Assembly: GCF_047948215.1 (NCBI RefSeq)
Contig: NC_134455.1
Location: 224,482,526-224,546,525, forward strand
Source of the DNA: Lycorma delicatula
Lineage: Eukaryota > Arthropoda > Insecta > Hemiptera > Fulgoridae
Direction: 5' to 3'
DNA: 64,000 bases
Made by a program: the position numbers and the translations under genes. The notes below the pieces were generated by a model, which saw only the letters and a list, made by a program, of their open reading frames with translations, had not been told where the DNA came from and searched no databases. The stretch's first letter is position 1, and the number at the start of each line of letters is the position of its first letter. Positions 50,041-61,789 of the stretch are shown in pieces.

Positions 50041-50729
50041 GGGGAAAAAATTGTTACCAATACATTTATAAGTGGAAATGGTAAGGGACTTGTAATAAAC
50101 GTAAAATAAATAAATTCGTGAGCGGGGCGGTGGAGGAATGATCTGGGGGGTGGAAAATGGCATTATTGCGATTTCCGGCGAAAGTTGACGACAAAAAAAG
50201 AAATCCAAACAAAAGTTGTACATCATGCAAAAACCTACAACTTTTACAGAGGTCACTTTTTAAACATAACCTCAAAAGTTCTGATAAAAATGCGAAACGG
50301 TTTTTTTCCACTTTTTTCGCAACAATAATTTAATTTTGACGAAACTTGGTAAGTACATCTTTCTGTATCTTAAACAACCACAAATTGTTTTAGATAATAA
50401 AAAATCAAGAAGTTTCCGAGATATTCATTTTTCCGGTTCGAAACACTTTTTTTTTTTTAAATTCTACGTAGAAAAATCATCGTACAGTTCTCCCCGTGCT
50501 CATTTTTTTTCATTTTAACATATACCTTTTAGTAAAATAAAATAAGATGACTCTTGCAAAAATGAATTTTTCAGTAATATTTGATAATTTGTTTGAATTT
50601 TAAACAAAATTTAAAACTGATTACACCATTAAATTGTATGGAATAAAACAAAAAGAAACTATATTTCATTGTTTGACCTGAAACTTGATTTTTGTGCAGT
50701 ATTGCTATAAACATTAAATTCGAATAATG
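50041..50729 (+). repeat. inverted arm, left (element 3)
   Basis: About 690 bp. Non-coding; a minus-strand open frame reading KSCRFLHD…TFAGN also occurs in the other arm simply because the DNA is repeated. Confidence 0.8.
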
Positions 50730-50904
50730 AAGTTTCAGATAAATATAAAAAATATTTTTTTTAATTTGTTTGCCGTAGAATCGATTAGTGAATTTATTTT
50801 GTTTTAATTTTGATGAATTCATAAACGTATAAGCGATTTTTTAATTAAATTATTTAAAATTCCGATTTTTGCTGTCAAAATTATTACAATGGATATTTAC
50901 AATT

Positions 50905-52395
50905 AAATAATACCAGGACAATCTTGGTCTTTTTGGCAACTTTTTAACGTGATCTTCATCGTCTGATCTTTCATTACACCGAGTTTTTTCCTGATCTTCA
51001 AACGTTCCTTCGATATCACTAAATTTCTCGGTAATAGATTTTCCGGGTTCAACTAAAGACTTGGCTGGTCGATTTCATGTGAAGTGTCTTCGGAATCACT
51101 GAAATCTTCCGAAATTTTGTCAACGTTCGAACAATTGTCCGAACCATGACATTTTCTACATAAATCTGTACATCGCAGTTCATGTTATCGACGCTCGCAA
51201 CTGATTTCGCAGCTGCAAGAGATTGTTTTTAATAAATCTTCTGGTACGACTGAGACTTCTATAAAGCGAGGCATGAGTTTTTGAAATTATTCACAACTAC
51301 TTCTTTCCAGCCCCACTTAACTGCAGTTCATTTTGTTTCCAAGCCACGTTTAAAGGTGAAAGTATGCTCTATAGGAGTGTTGTGTAGCTGCTCCAACAGT
51401 TAGCGGTAATTTTTCTGATTTAAAAGTTGACTCTGCAGTTAATACTTTGTATTGCTGAAATCTCAAATCATCCAGAGATAATTTATCGTTTGTAAATAGA
51501 TGAAATTAATTTACAACCATTTCGAGCAATGACTTTTGGCTCTGCATTAGTTTGATAAAGAGGCTTTACCAACTCTGTCAACTCGGGAGTTTTAATCTGT
51601 GAATTCAGTGTTGTTTTTTTTTTCTTTTGTCTGCAAAAGCAGATGTTGTGTCACAGCTAGTAAGACAATGTAAAAAACCAACAACAGAACGATAATCTTC
51701 ATACTTAAAACTATCTAACGAATACATTGACTCGGTTACATTGCCTGCACCTGGCTTGAGAAAGTAAACCGGTGCATTAGTCGAATTTAATTGATTTAAT
51801 AGGACCAACCAAAAGCTTGGCCAACAACGACGACAAGTTTTTATATTCGGCGACTCCTGTTGCTTAATAATTAATGAATCTGCATCTTCTTCTGCTTGTT
51901 TATAACTGTATATTCTTCAATCTCAATGCTTTCAACTACTTTATTAATTCATTCTTATTTTTATAGTTTGACAAAATTTATCTTGTAAAAATGTTATTTT
52001 TGTGTGAGGTTCAATATTAAAAAAGGAACAATCGAAGAATTTTTTCGCCTTAAGCGTTCAGCTCTTTTTTTTTTTGAAGATGCAGTTGAGTTTTCATTAT
52101 CAGCCTCATTGTCCAGATAACCATCATATACTATACAGCTATTTTCTGCATAATAATCGAATAGACAAATTTTTTCTGGTGACACTTCAACGGTATCATT
52201 TTTTTTACAAACTTTGTGTAATAGAAATCCACCATCAATAAAATGTACATTTTCGGTAGTTGGTAAAGCTTCAGTGTTAGTGAACTGCTGAAACAGTTGC
52301 GATTTAACGTTTTTTCTGAAGCCATTTTCTGTATAGTGATAGCGAGAACGGAGCTGCACGCCCACTCGCCTCTTTTGTGATCCTTCGGTACACAA
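50905..52395 (-). pseudogene. XPG/PIN-like nuclease-family protein, decayed
   Basis: Minus-strand remains of an uncharacterised family that, from memory, is abundant in insects and cnidarians. Motifs in order: HFIDGGFLLHKV (Asp near 52236), SCIVYDGYLD, KKKRAERLRRK, then across shifts FLSNYKNKNELI, AEEDADSLII (51876-51895, matching the acidic XPG-I signature), VVVVG where GEDxDLL is expected but is lost, LLNQLNSTNAPVYFLKPG, SVVGFLHCLTSCDTTSAFAD (near 51630-51690), LPLTVGAATQHSYRAYF, WLGNKM and a Cys-rich end (CTDLCRKCHGSDNCSN, about 51125-51172). The XPG-type Asp/Glu motifs suggest a structure-specific nuclease fold. ATG 52395 lies at the inner edge of the right arm, so the true start may be inside the arm. 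Several stops and frameshifts make it a pseudogene. Confidence 0.72.
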
Positions 52396-52399
52396 AATT

Positions 52400-53186
52400 A
52401 TTCGACTTAGTTTATAGCAATACTGCGCAAAAATAAAGTTTCAGGTCAAACAATGAAACTCGGTTTGTTTTGTATTTTTTCCATACAATTAAATGGTGTA
52501 ATCGATTTTTAAATTTAAACAAATTATCAAAGATTACTAAAAAATTCATTTTTGCAAGTCATTTTATTTTTATTTATTTATTTTTTTTATTTCTGAGCAT
52601 GTTTTTGAATTGTGATTAAATATTTTTTTTTTTACTAAAACGTATTCGTCAAAACAAAAAAATGAGCATCGGAAGAACTCTGTACGATGATTTTTCTACG
52701 TAGAGTTTTATTTTGAAAAAAAAAGAGTTTCGACCGGAAAAAATGAATACTTCGAATATCTTCTTTATTTTTTTATCTAAATAAATTTATGGTTAACACA
52801 GAAAGGTATATTTTCACCAAGTTTCGACAAAATTAAATTATTTTTGCGCAAGTGAAAAATAAAAAAAAAAAACAGTTTCGCATTTTTATCGGAACTTTTG
52901 AAGTTACGTTAAAACGTGACCTCTATAAAAGTTGTAGATTTTTGCATGATCGACAATTTTTGTATTGGATACTTTTTTTGACAACTTTCGCTGGAAATTG
53001 CAATAATACCATTTCCCCCCCCCCCCCAAATCACCCTCCTCCACATCCGCTCAACCATTTATGTTTTTACGTTTATTTATAAATGTAAAAAAATAAATGC
53101 TTGAGCGGATAAGTGCTTCTACTTATAGAAGTGCACTTCTATAAGTGCTTTCCACTTATAGAAGTCTACATAACAATTTTTTTCTT
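52400..53186 (-). repeat. inverted arm, right (element 3)
   Basis: About 790 bp, longer than the left arm through internal insertions, including a 26-bp palindrome with flanking partial copies (53108-53166) and a C13 run (53015-53027, where the left arm has CCACCCCCCAG on the opposite strand). Confidence 0.8.
53121..53146. repeat. perfect 26-bp palindrome
   Basis: ACTTATAGAAGTG followed by its exact reverse complement; a further CCACTTATAGAAGT follows at 53152-53165, making a small array of the same half-site. Confidence 0.9.
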
Positions 53187-54541
53187 TAAATGTAATTTGG
53201 TTGGACTAACTTTCAAAACTTGACTGAAGTTACTATTACAATAATTTAAGTGTTTCGAATATTTCTAATGCCGTAATTCGACACCGATTACGGACAAACA
53301 AGTGTAAATGAGCACGAATGTATATTTTATTTTTGAGCCCCCATACTACGTGAAAGACATTAACTGTTAGAGGAACAGGCCTTAAATGCACGAGTTACCC
53401 AAAATAAGAACGTACGAAAAAAAGAAGGTAATACAAAATGAACTTTTCAGAAACTATATGGCCTATAAAATGCTACTCCGAATGTATTATTATTATTAGA
53501 ATTTCATTTTTTTCTTCTGTAGGAAGTAAAATGCGCGCAATAGTTAAATTTGAGCGTCAGAACTATTGTGTGTTCTTAGACTACGTAACGTAATCGTCAA
53601 CAATCAAATCTAAAATATAGATAAGATATCTATAAAAACAAATATACGTAACTTGCAGAACACAATTCCTTCGAATCCGAAAGTAAGAGATTACCTGTAA
53701 AATTAAAATAATAAATAAAGGCGCTAATTAATCGCGTTATACAATCACTATAATGTCAAAATATTTTTAAAATGTTCATAAAGTCTCAGCTTGTAATATG
53801 AATACACCGCACAGATGAATTATTATAAATTTTACTTCTACAATGCATAGTAAAGAGGAATAACAAATCGTAAAAAATTCAATTTGTAATTTAGAACAAC
53901 TGTAGAAGAAAACGTATTTATTAATATGAAACTGACATGTAACGTGATACTTACCTTTAATAAGATATGATTATATAAACATATGTATGTGTATGTCAAC
54001 AGACACATTCAAGTAAGCACGTATGGAAGGTACAAGAGTGAAAGCCTGATAAGCCTGAGTGGATGATAAGCACCAGAGAAGGTTCCTAATAATGGACTTT
54101 CTGATCAGATCGGCAACAATCTTTTTTGTATCGTTCTATAATTTGCTGTATATAATAGAGGTTATAAATGATAATTGTTCTTTATAATAATCCGTAGAAT
54201 TTACTGTTAATTAGATTTGTCTAGGAAATCAGAAAATGCAATTGCATTCTCATAATTAATAAAGAAATTTTAACGTTCTGTAAATATGACAATGGATTTA
54301 AAATAATTTTCTGAAAGGCTCAAGACTTTTAAATACAGTACAAAAGGATATCTTAAGGAAATAGCTAAACGCGTTAAATACGGATAAAAAATAAAAAAAT
54401 TTAATAAGAAAAAAATATATATATTTTTTTTTTTTAAAGTCAATTTTAAGACTCATAATCCTCTGTACTATTATACAAATATAAATAAATAACTTGATCC
54501 ACCAAGTACAGAATAAAATTAAATTAGGATGACACGTAACT

Positions 54542-54575
<34 letters not shown>

Positions 54576-55488
54576 AGAGTAGTTTTCACGATTTTCTCGC
54601 ATCTTCAGTTGATTCAATCTTTTAATTGTTCAAGTACTAAATATGCGACTATCTAATATATATATATATATATACGCAGTATTATACATGCCCCATTATT
54701 GGCGTATAAATGTTTGCTAATGAAGTAATTGAGATAGCCGGCATTTAGTTTATCCGAGACACTGCAGTTGAAGCAGCGAAATCTTTTATATCAAAAATAC
54801 TAATTGTCTTTCGGAGAACACAACAGGAAACGGCTATGGCGACAGACAAGATCGCTGCCGCCATGTAGGTGAGGTAACATACTCCATTCTGTTCGTCTAA
54901 TGTGAGTGACAGATATAGCTGCTGTTAGTCCTTCTTATTATTGGGTTTATTAATTATATTTGGAAATAATGATTGATTAATAACAGCTGACCGAATCAAA
55001 TCAATAAACAAGCTAATTTACAGTTACAAGAATTATCTACAATTACGTAGTCAATAATAAAAATTAAATTGAGTATAACGTTCTGTTATTTAAAAAAAGT
55101 ACGTAATTAGAGGGTATTTATTATTTTATTCTACCATTTAATCAACAGTAAAAATAACATAGCCCATATAAGTTAATTTCTCGAGGGAATGGGAGCGGCA
55201 CCATTACGCTTTTACCAGACAAATGCACGACATAAAAATTACTTTATAGTTTTTTCAACAACATCGATTAAAAAGTACAGTTGAAAATATACTTAAAAAT
55301 TAAAACAATTTCAGAAGATTTACAAGCGATAAGTATATTTCATGTAAGATAAATATTACAAAAATGAGATTCTACCTAATGAAAACAACAGTTAATATAT
55401 ATTTAATCATAACTGCAATCATTTAACTAACCGTAAAGTTAGTTTAATAACCGTAAAGTTGTAATATACCAGGAATTTTCTCATAAAT
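53187..55488. other. AT-rich non-coding stretch
   Basis: Contains (TA)n tracts at about 54541-54570 and 54654-54676 and no recognisable gene. Confidence 0.5.
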
Positions 55489-55784
55489 CCACCCGGGTTG
55501 GTCTAGTGGTGAACGAGTCTTCCCAAATCAGCTGATCTGGAAGTCAAGAGTTCCAGCGTTCAAGTCCTAGTAATGACAGTTACTTTTATACGGATTTGAA
55601 TATTAGAGCGTGGATATCGGTGTTCTTTGGTGGATGGGTTTCAATTAACTACACATCTCAGGAATGGTCGAACTGAGACTGTGCAAGACTACACTTCATT
55701 TACACTCATACATATCATCCTCATTCATTCATTGAAGTAATACCTGACGGTGATTCCCGGAGGCTGAACAGAAAAAAGAAAAAA
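55489..55784 (+). mobile_element. tRNA-derived SINE (family B), near full length
   Basis: The head starts CCACCCGGGTTGGTCTAGTGG (A-box region GGTCTAGTGGTGAACG) with a B-box GCGTTCAAGTCCT near 55557-55569, so it derives from a tRNA gene. The unrelated body has TTTATACGGATTTGAATATT, GGTGTTCTTTGGTGG, TCAGGAATGGTCGAACTGAG and CATTCATTCATTGAAGTAAT, ending CCCGGAGGCTGAACAG and an A-rich tail. Transcribed by polymerase III and mobilised in trans by a LINE if active. The same body occurs at 22444-22641 and 59062-59156. No clear target duplication. Confidence 0.9.
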
Positions 55785-57964
55785 TGTCTCATGGTAAACT
55801 GAAGCAAAGATAAAGTAACGTACATAAATAAAGGTGCACAATCCTAAATTCTAAGACACTCTAGAGCAGGAAATCTCACGGGAAAATTTTAGAATACACA
55901 TAATAAAAGCTGTGTTGGTGTAATAGAAGGCAGGGGTGGATCTCATCAAGGTATTTATGAAAAGAGAAGAACCGTAAGGGACACGAGTAGACCCGTCTTT
56001 TTTCTCACCCTGTCATAGCTCCCCAGGCTTATACGGTATCGTGGGATATAGCGAGTTTTAGGCAGGTAGTAAATAGGCAGTCCATAACAGCGGTGATTCT
56101 TTGAAGCTATATTAACAGGTACACAAAGAACAGCACGTGCTTTCGTTATAAAAAAAAAGTGAATGTAGACGCTTTCCCATCCCTCATGTTCCCAGTACTC
56201 AAAATCTGTTAGAGAATCTTTCGAAAAAAATTGAAATATAAAAATACACTTCACCATATTGTAGCAGAAATAAATTGCTGTCGTAACCGATGCAAAATTA
56301 TCATAACATGACTACGATGAACTTATCTTGAAACTAGTTTATTATATAGTTTTCAATGTTGTATTTTTAACGTGGCCAGTAAATATCTAAGTTTTTTTTA
56401 CCTTAAACACTGCAAGGTCAAATACGCACGCGCGCACACACACATCCCCCTGAAATAGTATGATATATTACTATATATTCATATTTTTTGGACAAATTAT
56501 TGTACATTATTTACATTTGCTTAAGTATGTTTAAAAAATACTCGGCTGTTTAGTATGTTAACGTATATTTTCTTTAAACATACATAACTGTAATCGATAA
56601 GTTTTTCGCGGGACAGATTGCAAAGTGTTTTCAGCTTACAATACTTTCCGGTTCAAGAACGGACTGTTCAGTTTAAATGATTTTTTTCTCGACAGTTTAT
56701 CAGAATTTCTTATAAAATTCATCCGCAGCATATATATAGTTTTCTATTAAGAGCGAAATGTTTTCCGTTTAATAGCGATTCCGAATCGCGTTCAGAAAAT
56801 TTACAAATTTCGTTCCAAAACTGTTAACGTAACTAAAAATTACCAACCTCTTTAAAACATATTTATCTGTTTGTAAGGTATAATAAGAAACACTCCAAAA
56901 AATGATGTTATACGCTGTACTTAATATAATAAAAATCCCTGTTTTAATATTATTTCATACTATAACAGGAAAATTACGAAAACTTCCTATTTTAAAATAA
57001 ATTTAACTATCTTTTTTCTTCAACTAACAAATTCATTGCACGTAACCGAATCAATCTTTGCTAATCATAGACATGTCGAATCGTCAAGCAACCGGATACA
57101 TAGAGAAACTCCAACTACAACATTTATAATATGATGTGAAAATACCACCTAAAATAACATAGAACAATAATAAACTATGCTTGAACAACTCGCATTCACA
57201 AACGCATTAAATTTTAAAAACAAAACAGAATTGAAGAAATATCTGACCACATACTAAAGAGTTTTTCAAGTCACAAAATGGATCCCATTAATAATCACGC
57301 ATATACACGTATTTAGGAAAATTGTTTTGTTTTTTTTAAATCTTTGACCATGCTCGGTTGATCAGAAAAATACCACCTAAATCATTATTAAAATACATTG
57401 TTGTTAACCAGCCGACAATGCGTTAATTTTCCTAAAGAATTTAAATTATCAATTAGTCTCTAAAATCATATTAAAAAAAAAAATTGAATCAATATTTTGT
57501 TTCTTTTTTAAATTATCAATTATGGATTTTTGCAGGTATTAAAATAATTTAAATTTTCATACCCCGAATTTACATACTCAGTTACCGTGTGAAAACATAA
57601 AATATCTTGTAACGTACTACCGGCAACTGTGAATCTTGGAGATTTAAAAATGCATTAATACTGTATCGAAATATGATAGCACTTGAGAACTGCAAAAAAA
57701 AAAGCAACAGAGTGGCAAAACTTTTCCCTAGCTTATTAAATCATACTCATATGATTTAGTTATTAGTCTCTAACTAATGAATAGCAACATCAGTAGAAAT
57801 TATACATTTGAAACTTTTGGGAAAGAGGGTTGGTTTATTGAAGAAAAAATTCTACAACTATTACTTAAACTGAAAAAAAAAATCATATATACGAAAGAAA
57901 TTAATTTTCGGGCACGTTTATAAAAATGTAACACACTATGTTTCTGTTCAGTCGCCTGCTGAAT
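55785..57964. other. AT-rich stretch with one unrecognised open frame
   Basis: A 100-codon minus-strand frame at 55955-56257 is somewhat less AT-rich than its flanks but has no motif I recognise. The rest is featureless apart from a short CACGCGCGCACACACAC run near 56425-56445. Confidence 0.4.
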
Positions 57965-58314
57965 TTTTTTTAATTTAATGACAACATTTTCTCATATCTG
58001 AAGGTTTTCTAACAAAATTAAAAATTTTTATTTAAACACAATTCTTAGAGACAAGCGATAATTGAAATTCGTCACCCAGTTTTTTAAAAATAATTTAAAA
58101 ATGCCAATCTAGCATCCCAAATACGTACTTTACATAACTATGTTTATAATATGTATATACTATGTTTCTTATATTATAAGATTTGAAAAAAACCATTATT
58201 CAAAGTCGTATATCCAAATTTATTTAGGGAAGAGCTGGGTTAAAAAAAAATATTTCATATATATTCATTATATTGATAAGACGACGAACAGGTAAGAAAA
58301 ATATGTTCCTTTGA
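57965..58314 (+). repeat. inverted arm, left (element 4)
   Basis: Pairs with 60062-60465; the right arm has about 70 extra bases between its two best-matched blocks. Confidence 0.65.
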
Positions 58315-58671
58315 ACATTTTAAAGATATCCTCTACCTCTGGCTCCTCAGACGGATGTTTTCAAAAATTAAATAAGAAATGTCCCATATATAGAAGACAT
58401 CCTAGAAAATATAAAAAGTTTGGTCAATCACTTCCTGAAAGATTAATCGAAACAGATGGCGCGCGCGGTAAAACTCTACACTACTTTAGAAGTAGTTATT
58501 TTTTACCGAATCTCAACCTTTCATGGTCGTTTGAAACGCAAAGTAACAGATAGTAGTATTCATCTCGAGAGGTCTTTTTGACACGACAGAATACTGAATA
58601 CTTTCGATCTATCACATTTTATAATAGTCGGTAAAGAAAAATTTAACCAATCTCTTTCAAATTATATATAT

Positions 58672-59010
58672 TTTTTTTTCTCCAGCCTCCTAGGACTGGA
58701 CCTGCAATCAAGCATCACGCGGTCGTGGAAGAGATACCTCGCCTCTAACCACGCAGGATTCTCCGGCGCGACCAGCTTTCCCGTCCACGCCAGAACAACC
58801 CAAGCGGCCGGGACTCGGTCTTCTACGCCTCGCCTCAAGTAGAACCCCAAAAGGGCCCCCCCCACCGAAACTACGGTCTGCCACTGCCGTTCCTCTAACG
58901 GGAACCACCCCCTTAAGGGATCCCCCATCGGGACTACCGTCTTTACGACTTGACTCAAGTAGTGAATCCCCAAAGGGACCCACCACCGGGACACGGCCTT
59001 AACTTCCCCC
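58672..59010 (-). mobile_element. 3' untranslated tail of an R1-like LINE, 5'-truncated
   Basis: A GC-rich island on the minus strand ending in an A-run (58671-58679 on the plus strand as T9). It shares GAAGACCGAG-CCCGGCC and similar GTAGACCGTAGT-type blocks with the 3' UTR of the R1-like element at 35085-35391. Two internal subrepeats contain ACTTGAGTCAAG/ACTTGAGGCGAG next to GGGG-TTC. The long minus-strand open frames here are due to high GC, not coding. Confidence 0.6.
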
Positions 59011-59061
59011 CCCTCCTAGACAGCGATGATGCCAAGTAAATAAGCGCCAGTAGACGCAGAT

Positions 59062-59156
59062 CTACACACGTCTCAGGAATGGTCGACCTGAGATTGTACA
59101 AGACAACACTTCATATTCATTCATACACATCATCCTCATTCGGATCAGAAAAAGAA
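59062..59156 (+). mobile_element. 5'-truncated SINE (family B) with 13-bp target duplication
   Basis: Carries ACACGTCTCAGGAATGGTCG to the A-rich tail of the family at 55489-55784, but lacks the tRNA head and the final GGAGGCTGAACAG portion is shortened. AGTAGACGCAGAT occurs perfectly on both sides (59049-59061 and 59157-59169), the target duplication left by LINE-type insertion. Confidence 0.85.
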
Positions 59157-60061
59157 AGTAGACGCAGATACGAGTTTAACGCTACGAAATTCTGCAAGGA
59201 TTGTTCAAATAAAAACTGGAACCTATATAAATTTTACTTTCAACATAATCAGAAGTTAATTACGTTACAAAGCAGTCTTGCTCAACTGTAAAGCAGTTGT
59301 TTCATTGTTCCCCAATTTCTTAATTTCATATTCAAAAAACCTTTTGGGTGCTCCACAAATCAACTTTGATGACCTCGTCATTTTTGTTGAATTTTTTAAT
59401 CCTAAAAAACTACTTCATCCACGTGGCTTCATAAACATCCACACAGGTTTAAAGGTACAATATGTATCGTTTGTCGTTGAAGATGTCTTAAGGAGCAACT
59501 GTCTGTTTACTTTATTTTACCCTGCTATCACACTTTTCAAATATCCCTTCAATAACCCCGTTCCTTACAAACCAGAACTAGGAGCGCTATAATTTATTAA
59601 GGGATTAGTCCTCCAGCCTAAAAACCTTGGTCAAGGAAACTAAATTACAAATGATATGGAAAAATATGATCGGGAGAAGAATGAGAACTGTACCTTGGCG
59701 TTAGGACAGAAAAGAATGAGAAACATGGAACTGAAGAGGCTACTAAAACACCAAAATAAAAATTGGTTCATAAGCCGACCCAGAAAAAGCACAATCGGAG
59801 ACAGCGAAAAAGAAGGGGGAAAATAGTTAAGTGATCTAAATTAGGACTAAACGGAGAATGAGACAGAACATCCCTTTTGAGATATCAGAATTGACATTGT
59901 TAAAGTATTGGTAGGGGGATTGGGGATGAACACTGCTTTTATGCAACTAAACTGAATTCTGGCTTATCTATATCTAGAAAGGTTCGTTGGCTTTTTCGTT
60001 TCAATAAATCAGACAAATAACCCACCTATCAATTTGTAATTTGTTTTTTTTTTGCGAAAAA

Positions 60062-60465
60062 TGCAAAAAGAGGTTAAATTTTTTCCTACCATTCGTTGGC
60101 TTTTCAATTTAATAAATATAAAATATTCTTTTTTTAAACCCAGCTCTTCCCTAAATAAATTTAAATACAAGACTTTGGACGCTGGGTTTTTTACTAATAT
60201 TATTTAATTAAATAATTGTGTATAATATGTTGTATCTTTTATTAGGGATACGACTCGAATTTTTTAAATAATCGTATTTTTTTTGGGGAAGACTCGTATT
60301 TTTTAAATAATTTTTAAAAATGGGGTTGATGACGAATTTCAATTATCGCTTGTATCTCAGAACTATATTTACATAAAAATTTGAAATGTTGTTTTAGATT
60401 ACCTCCAGATATGAAACCACGTTTTCATTAAATTTAGAAAATATCCTATACATTGTCATTAAACA
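60062..60465 (-). repeat. inverted arm, right (element 4)
   Basis: Minus-strand partner of 57965-58314. Confidence 0.65.
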
Positions 60466-61789
60466 ACGAAAAGGACAAAGTCTTCATTTTCGTTGGCCAA
60501 AACTCGAATGCAATGAAGGCAACAAATCCAAATTCATACCAGAGTTGAGTTTGGAACCACGAAAAAGAGGAAAAGAAACTGGTTCACACGTTTTGTAACC
60601 TTTACTATCGCAAACGATTTCTCGGCAAAAAAAGAAATAACTAAATCGAAATTCTTTAATCAAATGAGAAGATGAAAGAACACAAACAACCTTAACTACT
60701 GAGGCGAAATGCACTGAACAATGGAAAACAAACTACGGTAGGACCCTAAACGGAATCCTAGGCAAAGAATTATCAAATAAAAATTTTAAAAAAATAATTA
60801 CATAACGGTCAGTAATCAAAATATATTAAAAAGGTTAAAAACCTACCACTAATATCAGGTAAACAAAGTCTGCGCAAAAAATTAAGTGTCAGCAGTGTTC
60901 TCAATATTATTCAAAACAAACAGATTAATGTTTAAATCCATTCCAATTTACAGATTAAGGTAACGCTTAGCCTTAATTATGTAATAAAATGGCGATGGTT
61001 GGAAGTTCATTCTTCATGTCACGTGATTCGAATAGACTAGGTCTGTAAAAAAAGGTGTTGTCATTTTGGCAGTTTTGCCCTACATATAAAATTCAGCCAA
61101 ATATTTCAAACATAAAACAGTAAAAATACGCGCCTTCGTTTAATGTTTACCATCTATTAAAACTATTTACGGTAACAATATGTCTGTTCAAAAAAAGCAC
61201 AGTTAATGAAATTAGCTAGATCTACTTACGTTCTGCTACAGGAAAAGAGTTGAAAAGGTGTTTGTTACTTTCCCTAAATATCTATTTAGAAATTCTATTG
61301 CTGATTTTATACTATTATAAAACTCGCTGTAGTGCGTGAACTATGAAGGATAATAATCGTTAAAATTATTCCTCTAGAATAAACTTTTACGCCGATTTCA
61401 GGCTAAATCGGTTATATTGGAATATTTTTGTACTCGCTTATTTTTCAATGCACTAATTATTTGAAAAAAAAAATAATGATTTTGGAAATATTTGCTTTTT
61501 GCATTTATGTTGTAAAACTTTATGACCAGATTGACCACGTATGTTTCACTATTATATGTGCAATATATTGTCGCGTGTTCACGGTTCGACCAGAATATTG
61601 AAAAACTGCAAACAAAAATTATAAATATTATTTATTACTGTAAAAACATAGAAAATAAAATAAATAATAACAGTAATAATAAAAGTAAAAATAATAATAA
61701 AAATAAAAGTAGCAGTGTATTTAGCAAGATTGAAAAGGTCCACCGAATCAAATAGAAGAGTCACGAAACAGCCAATTCAGCAGAAATGA
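60466..61789. other. AT-rich stretch, no recognised gene
   Basis: A 76-codon minus-strand frame (60484-60714; SHLIKEFRFSYFFFCREIVC) directly abuts the outer edge of the inverted arm but has no motif I recognise. Near 61660-61720 there is an AAT/AAAT-rich low-complexity patch. Confidence 0.45.

Larger units (their letters stand above)
50041..53186 (-). mobile_element. long inverted-repeat element 3 carrying an XPG/PIN-like gene, about 3.15 kb
   Basis: Very long inverted arms, 50041-50729 and about 52400-53186, enclose one decayed minus-strand gene. The arms share many anchors: outer AAAAAATTGTTA, CGGAACTTTTGAAGTT-type blocks, TTCTACGTAGA, CGTACAG…TCTCCCCG against its diverged partner, TTTCATTGTTTGACCTGAAAC and GCAGTATTGCTATAAAC at the inner edge. 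This is the build of a DNA transposon with exceptionally long terminal inverted repeats. No DDE transposase, helicase or integrase is visible. A target duplication could not be fixed because the outer ends are A/T-rich. Confidence 0.75.
57965..60465. mobile_element. long inverted-repeat structure 4 with nested insertions, about 2.5 kb
   Basis: Arms 57965-58314 and 60062-60465 pair in opposite orientation. Shared anchors: ACAAGCGATAATTGAAATTC, AAATTTATTTAGGGAAGAGC, TGGGTT-AAAAAAA and further diverged matches inward to ACGAACAGGTA-GAAAAA. The interior contains an R1-like LINE tail, a 5'-truncated SINE and open frames without motifs (58311-58553, 59278-59592). The nested retroelements show that the inverted structure is older than they are, or that they separate two repeat copies. 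Confidence 0.6.

Noticed and set aside
50002..53082. Similar peptides (KSCRFLHD…TFAGN) from both arms of element 3
   Set aside because: The similarity reflects the inverted DNA repeat; no start, length or family supports coding.
58662..58994. Two overlapping minus-strand frames of 92 and 110 codons
   Set aside because: GC-rich, stop-poor 3' UTR of an R1-like LINE; two frames open at once and no motif.
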